NCBI RefSeq assembly: GCF_014306095.1
Contig: NZ_JACRWC010000114.1
Location: forward strand, 1 to 14,179
Origin: Lentihominibacter faecis
GTDB taxonomy: Bacteria > Bacillota > Clostridia > Peptostreptococcales > Anaerovoracaceae
DNA length: 14,179 nucleotides
Reading direction: 5' to 3'
The notes under the pieces were generated by a model, which saw only the letters and a program-made list of their open reading frames with translations, did no database searches and was not told where the DNA came from. Every line of letters starts with the position of its first letter. Position 1 is the stretch's first letter. A program made the position numbers and the translations under genes. This document shows positions 7,672 to 14,179 of this stretch, piece after piece.

Positions 7672-8940
7672 ATGGCAAAAGAAAAAGTAGTACTGGCCTA
7701 TTCCGGCGGACTCGACACATCCGTCATTATGACTTGGCTGAAAGAAAACTATGACTATGATGTGATCGCAGTATGCTGCAACGCAGGTCAGAAAGAAGAT
7801 TTTGACGCAATCGAAAAGAAGGCTCTGGCAACTGGCGCGATCAAAGCGATCACAATTGATTTAAGAGAAGAATTCATCACAGACTACATCTGGCCGACAC
7901 TGAAAGCCGGTGCAATCTATGAAAACGAATATATGCTTGGGACTTCCATGGCAAGACCGCTTATGGCTAAGAAACTGGTCGAAGTAGCAGAAGCAGAAGG
8001 CGCGTTCACCATCGCTCACGGCTGTACAGGAAAAGGAAACGACCAGGTGCGTTTTGAAACAACGATCAAGGCTCTGAATCCGGCGATCAAGATCATCGCT
8101 CCATGGAGATTCTGGGATTTCCACTCCAGAGAAGATCTTATTGAATATGCAAAGGAACACAACATTCCGATCAGCCAGACGACTAAGAAAATCTACAGCC
8201 GCGACGAGAACATCTGGCACATCAGCCACGAAGGCGGTGAACTGGAAAATCCGTGGAATGAACACCTGAAGACGATCCACGTACTGAGCGTTGCTCCAGA
8301 AGATGCTCCAGACGAACCAACTTACGTAGACATCGACTTCGAACAGGGTATCCCGGTAGGACTCAATGGCGAAAAGATGGGACCGATCGAACTGCTTACA
8401 AAGCTCAATGAACTGGGCAGCAAAAACGGTGTCGGCACCATCGATATCATTGAAAACCGTCTTGTAGGTATGAAATCCAGAGGCGTGTATGAAACTCCGG
8501 GAGGCACCATCCTCTTTGCAGCACATGCAGGACTGGAACAGCTGATCCTCGACAGAGACACCACTCAGTACAAGGGAATCGTAGCACAGAAATTCTCCGA
8601 GCTGGTTTATGATGGACTGTGGTACACTCCGCTGCGGGAAGCAATCAGCGCTTTCGTAGACGTGACACAGAAGGAAGTGACAGGTACTGTCAAGATGAAG
8701 CTTTACAAGGGCACTGCTTACGTGGCAGCAAGAAAATCCCCGTACTCCCTGTACAGCGAAGAATTCGCAACATTCAGCAAGGACGAAGTATACAACCAGC
8801 AGGATGCAGAAGGATTCATCAACCTCTTCTCCCTGCCACTCAAGATCCGTGCTATTCAGAAACAGACTGTTGAAGGAGGAGCAAAAGAACATGAAGCTTT
8901 GGAAAGGAAGGTTCTCAAAGGCGGCGACTTCATCCGCTGA
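7672..8940 (+). CDS. argG: Argininosuccinate synthase
   Basis: ArgG condenses citrulline and aspartate with ATP to argininosuccinate, AMP and PPi. The 422 residues show the ATP-binding P-loop-like SGGLDTS (11-17), [12 protein letters not shown] (90-101, substrate-binding region), [12 protein letters not shown] (118-129), [12 protein letters not shown] (184-195), [13 protein letters not shown] (267-279) and [10 protein letters not shown] (356-365). I chose ATG 7672 because AGGAGG at 7658-7663 lies eight bases before it; an in-frame ATG at 7648 would put that site inside the gene. The C-terminus is odd: after KIRAIQ, near where relatives usually end, it goes on through [20 protein letters not shown], and the last 16 residues are encoded within the start of argH. 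Expression is probably arginine-repressed through the ARG box upstream. Confidence 0.97.
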   Translation: MAKEKVVLAYSGGLDTSVIMTWLKENYDYDVIAVCCNAGQKEDFDAIEKKALATGAIKAITIDLREEFITDYIWPTLKAGAIYENEYMLGTSMARPLMAKKLVEVAEAEGAFTIAHGCTGKGNDQVRFETTIKALNPAIKIIAPWRFWDFHSREDLIEYAKEHNIPISQTTKKIYSRDENIWHISHEGGELENPWNEHLKTIHVLSVAPEDAPDEPTYVDIDFEQGIPVGLNGEKMGPIELLTKLNELGSKNGVGTIDIIENRLVGMKSRGVYETPGGTILFAAHAGLEQLILDRDTTQYKGIVAQKFSELVYDGLWYTPLREAISAFVDVTQKEVTGTVKMKLYKGTAYVAARKSPYSLYSEEFATFSKDEVYNQQDAEGFINLFSLPLKIRAIQKQTVEGGAKEHEALERKVLKGGDFIR

Positions 8941-10255
8941 TGAGTTTAACGCATCCATAGAATTTGACCAGAGACTGTATAAAGAGGATATCACCGGCAG
9001 CATCGCTCATGCGAAAATGCTGGCCAAACAGGGTATCATCCCGCAGGAAGATGCAGATCTGATCGTCAAGACCCTCAAGGAGATCCTCGCCGACATTGAA
9101 GCCGGCAAGGTGGAATTTACCATCGAATCAGAAGATATCCATATGAATATCGAAAGCATCCTTACCGAAAGGATCGGCGACGCAGGCAAAAAACTCCATA
9201 CTGCACGAAGCAGAAACGACCAGATCGCAGTCGATATCCGGCTGTATCTAAAAAAAGAAATCGCAGAAACTGACCACATTCTCGGTCAGCTTCTCGATGC
9301 TCTTGCAAAACTTGCAAAAGAGCACACCGATACGGTAATGCCGGGCTATACACATTTGCAGAGAGCGCAGCCTGTCACACTGGCTTACCATCTGCTGGCC
9401 TACTACCAGATGTTCTCTCGCGACCGCGAAAGATTCGCAGACTGCTTAAAACGCGTGGACAGACTCCCTCTGGGGAGTGGAGCACTGGCAGGAACGACCT
9501 ACGATACAGACCGTGATTTTCTGGCAAAAGAACTTGGCTTTGCAAGCGTTCTTCCCAATGGAATGGATGCCGTAGCCGACAGAGATTTCGCCATTGAATT
9601 CATCAACTGCTGCGCTGTAACGATGATGCATCTGTCCCGGTTCTGCGAAGAGCTGATCCTGTGGAGTTCTGTGGAATTCAGTTTCGTGGAGATCGACGAT
9701 TCCTTCTCCACCGGAAGCAGCATCATGCCACAGAAAAAGAATCCGGATATGGCGGAACTGATCCGCGGCAAATCCGGCCGTGTATACGGTGATCTGATGA
9801 GCCTTTTGACCATCTGCAAAGGTCTGCCTCTGGCATATAACAAGGACTTGCAGGAAGACAAGATCCCAGTATTCGATGCAGCTGACACACTGAAAGCTTC
9901 ACTGAATATTTTCCGGGAAATGATTCTGACTATGGAAGTAAAAAAGGATAATATGGAAAGTGCTGCAAAGTATGGTTATATGAACGCTACCGATGCAGCT
10001 GACTATCTGGTTTCCAAAGGGATCCCATTCCGTGACTGTCATGAGATCATCGGCAAGATCGTCCTTCACTGTATCAACAAAGGCATCGCTATCGAAGAGA
10101 TGACCATGGATGAATTCAAATCCTTCTCCCCTGCCTTTGAGGAAGACATTTACGAAAAAATCGATATCAGAAACTGCATCAAAGCTAAGAAATCAAAAGG
10201 ATCCACTTCCTTTGCAAGCGTAAAAAAGCAGTTAGAGGATATTGAGAAGCAGTAG
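8891..10255 (+). CDS. argH: Argininosuccinate lyase
   Basis: ArgH cleaves argininosuccinate to arginine and fumarate, the final step of arginine synthesis; it works as a tetramer in the cytoplasm. The 454-residue protein shows the usual N-terminus (KLWKGRFSK), HTARSRNDQ (103-111), the histidine of GYTHLQ (152-157), and the fumarase/lyase signature [12 protein letters not shown] (275-286), whose serine is the catalytic acid-base residue. Length is normal. The start is ATG 8891, preceded by AAGGAGG (8873-8879) eleven bases away; a frame open back to 8804 has no family residues in the added part. It begins inside argG, 50 bases before the argG stop, so translation of the two is likely coupled, giving matched amounts of the two enzymes. 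Confidence 0.97.
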   Translation: MKLWKGRFSKAATSSADEFNASIEFDQRLYKEDITGSIAHAKMLAKQGIIPQEDADLIVKTLKEILADIEAGKVEFTIESEDIHMNIESILTERIGDAGKKLHTARSRNDQIAVDIRLYLKKEIAETDHILGQLLDALAKLAKEHTDTVMPGYTHLQRAQPVTLAYHLLAYYQMFSRDRERFADCLKRVDRLPLGSGALAGTTYDTDRDFLAKELGFASVLPNGMDAVADRDFAIEFINCCAVTMMHLSRFCEELILWSSVEFSFVEIDDSFSTGSSIMPQKKNPDMAELIRGKSGRVYGDLMSLLTICKGLPLAYNKDLQEDKIPVFDAADTLKASLNIFREMILTMEVKKDNMESAAKYGYMNATDAADYLVSKGIPFRDCHEIIGKIVLHCINKGIAIEEMTMDEFKSFSPAFEEDIYEKIDIRNCIKAKKSKGSTSFASVKKQLEDIEKQ

Positions 10256-10278
10256 CGAAAAATTAAACAATCAGTAAT

Positions 10279-10349
10279 AAAAGCCCCATGGGTCTTTGGC
10301 GATATCCTCGCTTTGCTGCGGATTACGCCGGAAACTCATGGGGCTTTTT
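10279..10349. terminator. Bidirectional terminator, long nested palindrome
   Basis: Outer arms GCCCCATG (10283-10290) and CATGGGGC (10337-10344) are flanked by A's on the left and a T5 run on the right, so it can end argH transcripts on plus and fic-like transcripts on minus. Inside, GGT/ACT, GGCG/CGCC and ATCC/GGAT continue the pairing with small internal loops up to a 12-base apical loop, giving a hairpin of about 62 bases, longer than an ordinary terminator. It lies between two convergent genes. Confidence 0.85.
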
Positions 10350-10394
10350 CTACTCACTATTCACTTATCAGCATCTTTGACACTCAGCAGTTCC

Positions 10395-11138
10395 TTACTC
10401 CGCCGGCTGGTTGTTCTTCAGATACTCAATGCATGCGTCGATGGTTCCTTCCATCTTGTCGTACACCGCCTGCATCAGGAAATTATAGAAGACTTCCTGG
10501 TTCTGACCTTTCAGACAGTCTGCCACCATCGTGCAGTACTGCTCCCGTTTTACCGGCATATTGATCGGAGTAAACCCGTTTTCCATCAAATAATAGTTCA
10601 GAGCAAACACTGCGATCTCTCCGTTGAACTCTGGGAACGGATAAATATCGATCAGCTTGTTGTGGATATACATTGCCTTTAAAACCACATTATTTCCAGC
10701 CTCCGGGCGATATACCCGGCGCATGGCATCATCCAGCTTTTCCTCTATATCCAGAGAATGAACCGGCACATGATTGAACGTGTACACCACCGGATTACTC
10801 TTTCGAAAATATCCATCCGAATCATCAGCCAGCGTCCGATAGGCACTGATAAGAAAGTTTTTATCAATATAATTTCCCATATCCAGACAGTTGTCAGCCA
10901 GTTTCACCAGTTTACAGAAATTCTCAATAAACACATAATCTCCAAGTGCCAGATCCTTCTTCAGCTCCCCTCCTAAAATCCTGTCGATATCGATCGTTTC
11001 ATGATGAGGATTGCGAATTACCATAGAAGCCTTGATCATATCCAGTTTATTCACTTCTTTTACGGCAGATTTCAAAAGCCGGTCCCGACCGAGAAGCTCT
11101 GCCAGTTCTTTTTTCATACTGTAAAGCTTTTCCTGCAT
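10395..11138 (-). CDS. Fic-fold protein with degenerate active-site motif
   Basis: Fic proteins usually move AMP or another phosphate-containing group onto a hydroxyl side chain, using the motif HPFx[D/E]GNGR. In this 247-residue protein, the region 152-195 (VLKAMYIHNKLIDIYPFPEF, then NGEIAVFALNYYLMENGFTP) has the Fic layout of helix, motif loop and following helix. The motif, however, reads YPFPEFNGE (166-174): Tyr replaces the catalytic His, Phe replaces a phosphate-loop Gly and Glu replaces the Arg. The N-terminal segment SMVIRNPHHET (38-48) sits where class II Fic proteins have S-x-x-x-E-G/N, and the inhibitory Glu is Arg here. So normal AMP transfer is unlikely; a binding or changed enzymatic role is possible. 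It has AGGAG upstream of ATG and follows the MoaA-like gene after 16 bases. I infer the Fic assignment from motif spacing only. Confidence 0.72.
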   Translation of the reverse strand: MQEKLYSMKKELAELLGRDRLLKSAVKEVNKLDMIKASMVIRNPHHETIDIDRILGGELKKDLALGDYVFIENFCKLVKLADNCLDMGNYIDKNFLISAYRTLADDSDGYFRKSNPVVYTFNHVPVHSLDIEEKLDDAMRRVYRPEAGNNVVLKAMYIHNKLIDIYPFPEFNGEIAVFALNYYLMENGFTPINMPVKREQYCTMVADCLKGQNQEVFYNFLMQAVYDKMEGTIDACIEYLKNNQPAE

Positions 11139-11154
11139 ATAACTTCTTCTCCTG

Positions 11155-11580
11155 TTACTTTAAGAATCCGATCCGACCTACAGAACCGGGATACTTATAC
11201 ATTTCAACATCTTCGAACTCCTGCTCCGTCTCTCGCAGTGCAGGCATTTTAGCCTTGATCTTCTCATACGGCATCGTAGGCATAAACACGATATCGTATT
11301 TATGCTGGAATGTCAGCTGTAAAAAATCCAGGATCTCATCATCACTGAATCCCTCTTGCAGACCGACAGCCAGACGGATATGCAGCTTCTTTCCCACCGC
11401 CTTGTTGATCCCGTCAATGACAGGGTGCAGCTCCAGTCCGTCATGGGATTTCTGGTATCGAGTATAGTTCAATGTGTTCACGTTGACGGTAACATCTGTA
11501 ACGCCCGATTCTACCAGTTCTTCGACTTTTTCGGCCAGATCCTGACCATCCGTTACATATATATTTTTATTATTATCCAT
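11155..11580 (-). CDS. MoaA-like protein lacking the radical-SAM N-terminus
   Basis: The 141-residue protein (from ATG 11580) aligns by eye with the middle of MoaA, GTP 3',8-cyclase: VTDGQDLAEKVEELVESG resembles the TTNG strand and helix, VTVNVNTLNY the VNVSLDSLD strand, the DDEILDFLQL helix and DIVFMPTMP strand correspond to the next repeats, and YKYPGSVGRIGFL matches the MoaA segment before its second cluster. The first roughly 90 residues with CxxxCxxC, and the C-terminal cysteines, are absent, so it cannot bind either iron-sulfur cluster and should not make molybdopterin precursor. There is no room upstream for the missing part. A TTG at 11592 is an alternative start; neither has a clear ribosome binding site. 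It is co-oriented with the Fic-like gene and has its own good promoter. It may be a shortened but maintained domain or a decaying remnant. Confidence 0.6.
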   Translation of the reverse strand: MDNNKNIYVTDGQDLAEKVEELVESGVTDVTVNVNTLNYTRYQKSHDGLELHPVIDGINKAVGKKLHIRLAVGLQEGFSDDEILDFLQLTFQHKYDIVFMPTMPYEKIKAKMPALRETEQEFEDVEMYKYPGSVGRIGFLK

Positions 11581-11620
11581 CGCTTCGACCAAATCTTTCT
11601 TAATTATTCATATACAATTT

Positions 11621-11649
11621 ATTGTACCTAAAAAATCTAAGCTAGTCAA
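11621..11649 (-). promoter_or_regulatory. Sigma-70 type promoter for the MoaA-like/Fic-like pair
   Basis: On the minus strand TTGACT (11649-11644), a 17-base spacer and TACAAT (11626-11621) match the consensus in 5 of 6 bases each, with the start expected near 11614. The -10 is one arm of a small inverted repeat TACAAT-TT-ATTGTA (11613-11626). Confidence 0.7.
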
Positions 11650-11677
11650 TGATACTTGTTTGTGATACACTATATTT

Positions 11678-12232
11678 ATGAAAATTTTAGTAATCGGTGA
11701 CACACATGGACAACTGAACAAAATACGGGAAATCTTCCCGAAACTGACCAATCTGGATCTTATTGCGCATACAGGAGATCACCTGGAGGACGGGCGTGCG
11801 CTGGAACGGGAATTCGGCATTCCTGTCGTAGCAGTCAAGGGCAACTGTGACGGCAGCTACAGTGCAGACGACTTCGAGATCATCGAGACCGACTACGGAC
11901 GGATCCTGCTGACCCATGGTCATATACAGCACGTCAACTACCGTCTGGACAATCTGTATTACAAAGCGATGGAGGAAAATTGCAAGGCCGTTTTCTTCGG
12001 CCATACTCACAAAGCACTGGTCACGGAGGAAGACGGCATCTACCTGGTCAACCCCGGCAGCCTCTCGCAGCCAAGGGATGACAGCGATGGATCCTATGCT
12101 ATCGTCCGCACCTCACCGGACAGTTTCGAGGCGTCCATCGTCTATTATTCCACCATTATGGGCAGCGGTAATAAAAACAGGCCGAGGGCAGGTTATATCC
12201 GCAGCATCCTCAACTACAGCGACAGATTCTAG
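11678..12232 (+). CDS. YfcE/MJ0936-type metallophosphoesterase
   Basis: The 184-residue protein carries every calcineurin-like two-metal motif: GDTHG (7-11, D8 and H10), HTGDH (31-35, D34), KGNCD (54-58, N56), LTHGH (78-82, H80), FGHTH (107-111) and NPGS (125-128). Relatives such as E. coli YfcE hydrolyse phosphodiesters in vitro with manganese; the physiological substrate is not known. The C-terminus carries about 20 residues (GNKNRPRAGYIRSILNYSDR) beyond the compact core. The N-terminus is right for the family, yet no GGAG-like site precedes the ATG, and TATATT ends two bases before it, so the message may be leaderless or start very near the ATG. It stands alone, divergent from the MoaA-like gene and convergent with the small membrane protein gene. 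Confidence 0.92.
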   Translation: MKILVIGDTHGQLNKIREIFPKLTNLDLIAHTGDHLEDGRALEREFGIPVVAVKGNCDGSYSADDFEIIETDYGRILLTHGHIQHVNYRLDNLYYKAMEENCKAVFFGHTHKALVTEEDGIYLVNPGSLSQPRDDSDGSYAIVRTSPDSFEASIVYYSTIMGSGNKNRPRAGYIRSILNYSDRF

Positions 12233-12293
12233 CATGCATTTCTGCCCGGCAGAGATCTTTGCAGAAGGCTCATTGTGATCTCTATAAAAACGT

Positions 12294-12345
12294 AAAAAAC
12301 GGACAGCACCTGTCCCTTATCGACAATGGTCGCTGTCCGTTTTAT
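12294..12345. terminator. Bidirectional hairpin terminator
   Basis: A 12-base perfect stem AAAACGGACAGC (12296-12307) / GCTGTCCGTTTT (12332-12343), continued inside by ACC/GGT and TGTC/GACA. T runs follow on both strands, the longer (T6) on the minus strand. It lies between the metallophosphoesterase gene (plus) and the small membrane protein gene (minus), and so should end both. Confidence 0.88.
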
Positions 12346-12360
12346 CTTCTTATGGATCTT

Positions 12361-12567
12361 TTACACCATCCAGGTCTTGATGATCACGATAATAAACGCG
12401 ATTACATATAATGCTGTCACAAACAGCAGCAGGATCTTGATGATCTCTGTGATCTTGATCAGTCTGTCACCATAACGAAGACGTTCCCGACTATTCTTTT
12501 TTACACTTCTGCCTACCAGAATCAAAAGTACGATCCCGAATATCAGACCTAAAATAAGTATTAACAT
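12361..12567 (-). CDS. Small membrane protein, two predicted helices
   Basis: A 68-residue protein with hydrophobic helices at about 2-19 (LILILGLIFGIVLLILVG) and 42-66, joined by a basic, polar stretch of about 20 residues (RSVKKNSRERLRYGDRLIKI). By the positive-inside rule the loop should be cytoplasmic and both ends outside. I do not recognise a family. Support for it being real: the shape of the protein, AAAGG about 11 bases before the ATG, and a hairpin terminator directly after the stop. It lies downstream of carB on the same strand after a gap of about 120 bases. Confidence 0.72.
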   Translation of the reverse strand: MLILILGLIFGIVLLILVGRSVKKNSRERLRYGDRLIKITEIIKILLLFVTALYVIAFIIVIIKTWMV

Positions 12568-12639
12568 TATAGATACAACCTTTCGACGTTATTCTTTCTT
12601 ACCTGCACCTTCTGTACCTGTTCATCATATCAAAAAAAT

Positions 12640-12694
12640 GTGTTGATTTCCAGAAAAAAATCAAATTTATTTCTGATCCAGGATTTCAGATCAG
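12640..12694 (-). terminator. Possible weak terminator after carB
   Basis: On the minus strand CTGATC (12694-12689) and GATCAG (12678-12673) can pair across a 10-base loop that includes the carB stop, followed further on by T7. A second A/T-only stem (TTGATTT/AAATCAA) precedes another T run. Neither is strong, so readthrough into the small membrane protein gene is possible. Confidence 0.3.
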
Positions 12695-14179
12695 TCCAGA
12701 GCCTTGTATTCCAGCTTCGTATCATTCTGTTTCAGTCGGATCGCTTTCAGGAATGCCCACGCTGTATCCATACATGTCATAACAGAAATACCACGTTCAA
12801 TAGCTTTTCTTCTTACCGGGAAGCTGTCCGTATTTTTACGGTTTGCCACAGTCGGCAGATTGATGACCATAGCCAGCTTTTCTTCGCTGTCGGTGCTGTG
12901 ATTCATGATCCACTTCTGTGCCGTATCGTAATCCATCTCCTCAGCCGGAAGATCGTGTGCCTTGAAGAAGTCCATGGTATTGTCCGTTACATACATTTTG
13001 AATCCCGCATCTATGTAGTCGCTGAGTATGTCAGCAGTATACTGGTTCTGCTCGGAATCCTTCAGAGTAACGAAGATATTTCCCTCTGTCGGAATATTCA
13101 TGCCTGCTCCAAGGAACCCCTTGTAAAGCGCCTTATCCAGTTCTTTATCGATACCCAGCACCTCACCCGTAGACTTCATTTCAGGTCCCAGGGCTATATC
13201 CATATCCGTCAGCTTAGCACTGGAGAATACCGGAACCTTGACCGCATATTCTTCGCTTCTCTTGTAAAGACCTGTACCGTAGTCGCTTTCCGAAAGCTTG
13301 TGTCCCAGCATAGCTGCAACGGCCAGTTTTACCATCGGCACGCGGGTTACTTTGCTGAGAATCGGTACAGTACGAGATGCACGCGGATTTACTTCGATCA
13401 CATAGATCTTGTTTCCATCGTAAGCGTACTGGATGTTTACCAACCCCACTACGTTAAGAGCCTTTGCAATACGCTTTGTATAATCTACTAAAGTTGCTTC
13501 CACATCTTCGGAGAGGGAGTAGTCCGGATATACGGAAATACTGTCGCCGGAGTGGACGCCCGCCCGCTCGATGTGTTCCATGATTCCCGGGATCAGGATG
13601 TCCTCGCCGTCCGCAATAGCATCGACTTCGATTTCCTTACCCTGGATGTACTGGTCGATGAGCACCGGATGCTCCGTAGAAAGCGACACTGCCTCCTTCA
13701 GATAACGTGTCAGTTCTGTATCGTTATACACGACCTGCATCGCACGTCCGCCAATAACATAGGAAGGACGCACTACCAGAGGATAACCCAGTCGTCTTAC
13801 TGCTTCAAAAGCTTCTTCTTCGTTGGTAACGGCAAGGCCTTCCGGCACTGCGATGTGAAGAGATTCCAGTAATTCGCAGAACTTTTCACGGTCTTCTGCC
13901 AGGTCGATATTATGATATGCAGTTCCTAAAATATTGATGCTCCGGCTGTTGAGCTTTTCTGCCAGATTCAGTGAAGTCTGTCCTCCAAACTGCAGGATCA
14001 CGCCGTAAGGACGCTCTCTTTTGATAACGTTCATAACGTCATCGATGTTGAGAGACTCGAAGTACAGCTTGTCAGATGTATCAAAGTCGGTACTTACGGT
14101 TTCCGGGTTGTTGTTCATGATAATAGCTTCATATCCAAGATCCTTGATAGCCCATACGCCCTGCACACAGCCTGTCTCT
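12691..14179 (-). CDS. carB: Carbamoyl-phosphate synthase large subunit, C-terminal half (N-terminus beyond right edge)
   Basis: CarB makes carbamoyl phosphate from bicarbonate, ATP and ammonia delivered by CarA; the product feeds both arginine (via citrulline, used by ArgG) and pyrimidine synthesis. The visible 496 codons start within the second half: the carbamate-phosphorylating ATP-grasp domain with NNNPETVSTDFDTSDKLYFE, FGGQTSLNLA, RPSYVIGGRAM, DQYIQGKEIEVDAIADG and VIEVNPRASRTVP, then the MGS-like allosteric domain (from about GNIFVTLKDSEQNQYTADIL to the end), where UMP or ornithine bind in known enzymes. The frame is open to the right edge, so no start is seen; the GTG near 14166 is internal. 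The stop is TGA at 12691-12693. Regulation cannot be judged because the promoter lies outside. Whether this is an arginine-specific or shared synthase is not visible. Confidence 0.96.
   Translation of the reverse strand, partial: ETGCVQGVWAIKDLGYEAIIMNNNPETVSTDFDTSDKLYFESLNIDDVMNVIKRERPYGVILQFGGQTSLNLAEKLNSRSINILGTAYHNIDLAEDREKFCELLESLHIAVPEGLAVTNEEEAFEAVRRLGYPLVVRPSYVIGGRAMQVVYNDTELTRYLKEAVSLSTEHPVLIDQYIQGKEIEVDAIADGEDILIPGIMEHIERAGVHSGDSISVYPDYSLSEDVEATLVDYTKRIAKALNVVGLVNIQYAYDGNKIYVIEVNPRASRTVPILSKVTRVPMVKLAVAAMLGHKLSESDYGTGLYKRSEEYAVKVPVFSSAKLTDMDIALGPEMKSTGEVLGIDKELDKALYKGFLGAGMNIPTEGNIFVTLKDSEQNQYTADILSDYIDAGFKMYVTDNTMDFFKAHDLPAEEMDYDTAQKWIMNHSTDSEEKLAMVINLPTVANRKNTDSFPVRRKAIERGISVMTCMDTAWAFLKAIRLKQNDTKLEYKALD

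Noticed and set aside
8804..8890. Extended N-terminus for argH
   Set aside because: Added residues are an out-of-frame reading of argG; the family N-terminus begins at MKLWKGRF and has its own ribosome binding site.
7861..9003. A 380-codon open frame antisense to argG
   Set aside because: It lies wholly over argG/argH, has no family features and no ribosome binding site, and is explained by the codon bias of the highly biased argG gene.
11613..11626. Inverted repeat TACAAT-TT-ATTGTA as an operator or plus-strand promoter
   Set aside because: Only six-base arms of A/T-rich sequence, one of them the -10 box; no matching -35 on the plus strand. Too weak to list as its own site.
12640..13491. 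A 283-codon plus-strand frame over carB
   Set aside because: Shadow of carB, whose second ATP-grasp and MGS domains are unmistakable on the minus strand.

Overview
The window looks like chromosomal core DNA of a Gram-positive Clostridia member, most likely Lachnospiraceae. The reasons are the murB-PHP-rapZ-whiA gene order, whiA itself (found in Gram-positives), strong AGGAGG-type ribosome binding sites, and a decayed tail behind rlmD of a type I recall from Lachnospiraceae RlmD proteins. No IS element, CRISPR array, tRNA or rRNA was seen. Family and order are inferred from remembered protein families, not from a search.

Layout: positions 1-507 (minus) hold the N-terminal two thirds of an OmpR-type response regulator that runs off the left edge. 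Positions 528-706 hold an out-of-frame relic of an RlmD C-terminal tail. Positions 707-7443 (minus) are a seven-gene run with overlapping or nearly touching genes, transcribed AI-2E-family membrane protein > murB > PHP phosphoesterase > rapZ > whiA > hot-dog thioesterase > rlmD. It mixes cell-wall precursor synthesis (MurB), the RapZ and WhiA regulators, and rRNA modification (RlmD).

Positions 7444-7671 are a divergent control region. It has a good sigma-70 type promoter and a near-consensus ArgR operator ahead of argG-argH (plus, 7672-10255), the last two steps of arginine synthesis. argG reads 50 bases into argH. The arginine operon ends in a long nested palindrome that should terminate transcription in both directions.

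Positions 10395-11649 (minus) are a self-contained unit with its own promoter and two genes that look like cut-down or altered enzymes: a MoaA-like core without the radical-SAM cysteines, and a Fic-fold protein whose HPFxxGNGR motif has changed at the catalytic His, a Gly and the Arg. This is the least ordinary part of the window. It is followed by a YfcE-type metallophosphoesterase (plus, no ribosome binding site), a second bidirectional terminator, a small two-helix membrane protein (minus), and the C-terminal half of carB (minus), which runs off the right edge. CarB supplies carbamoyl phosphate for arginine and pyrimidines, so it is metabolically linked to argGH.

No gap between genes exceeds about 230 bases. 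The longest ones (508-706 and 7444-7671) are described in the features.
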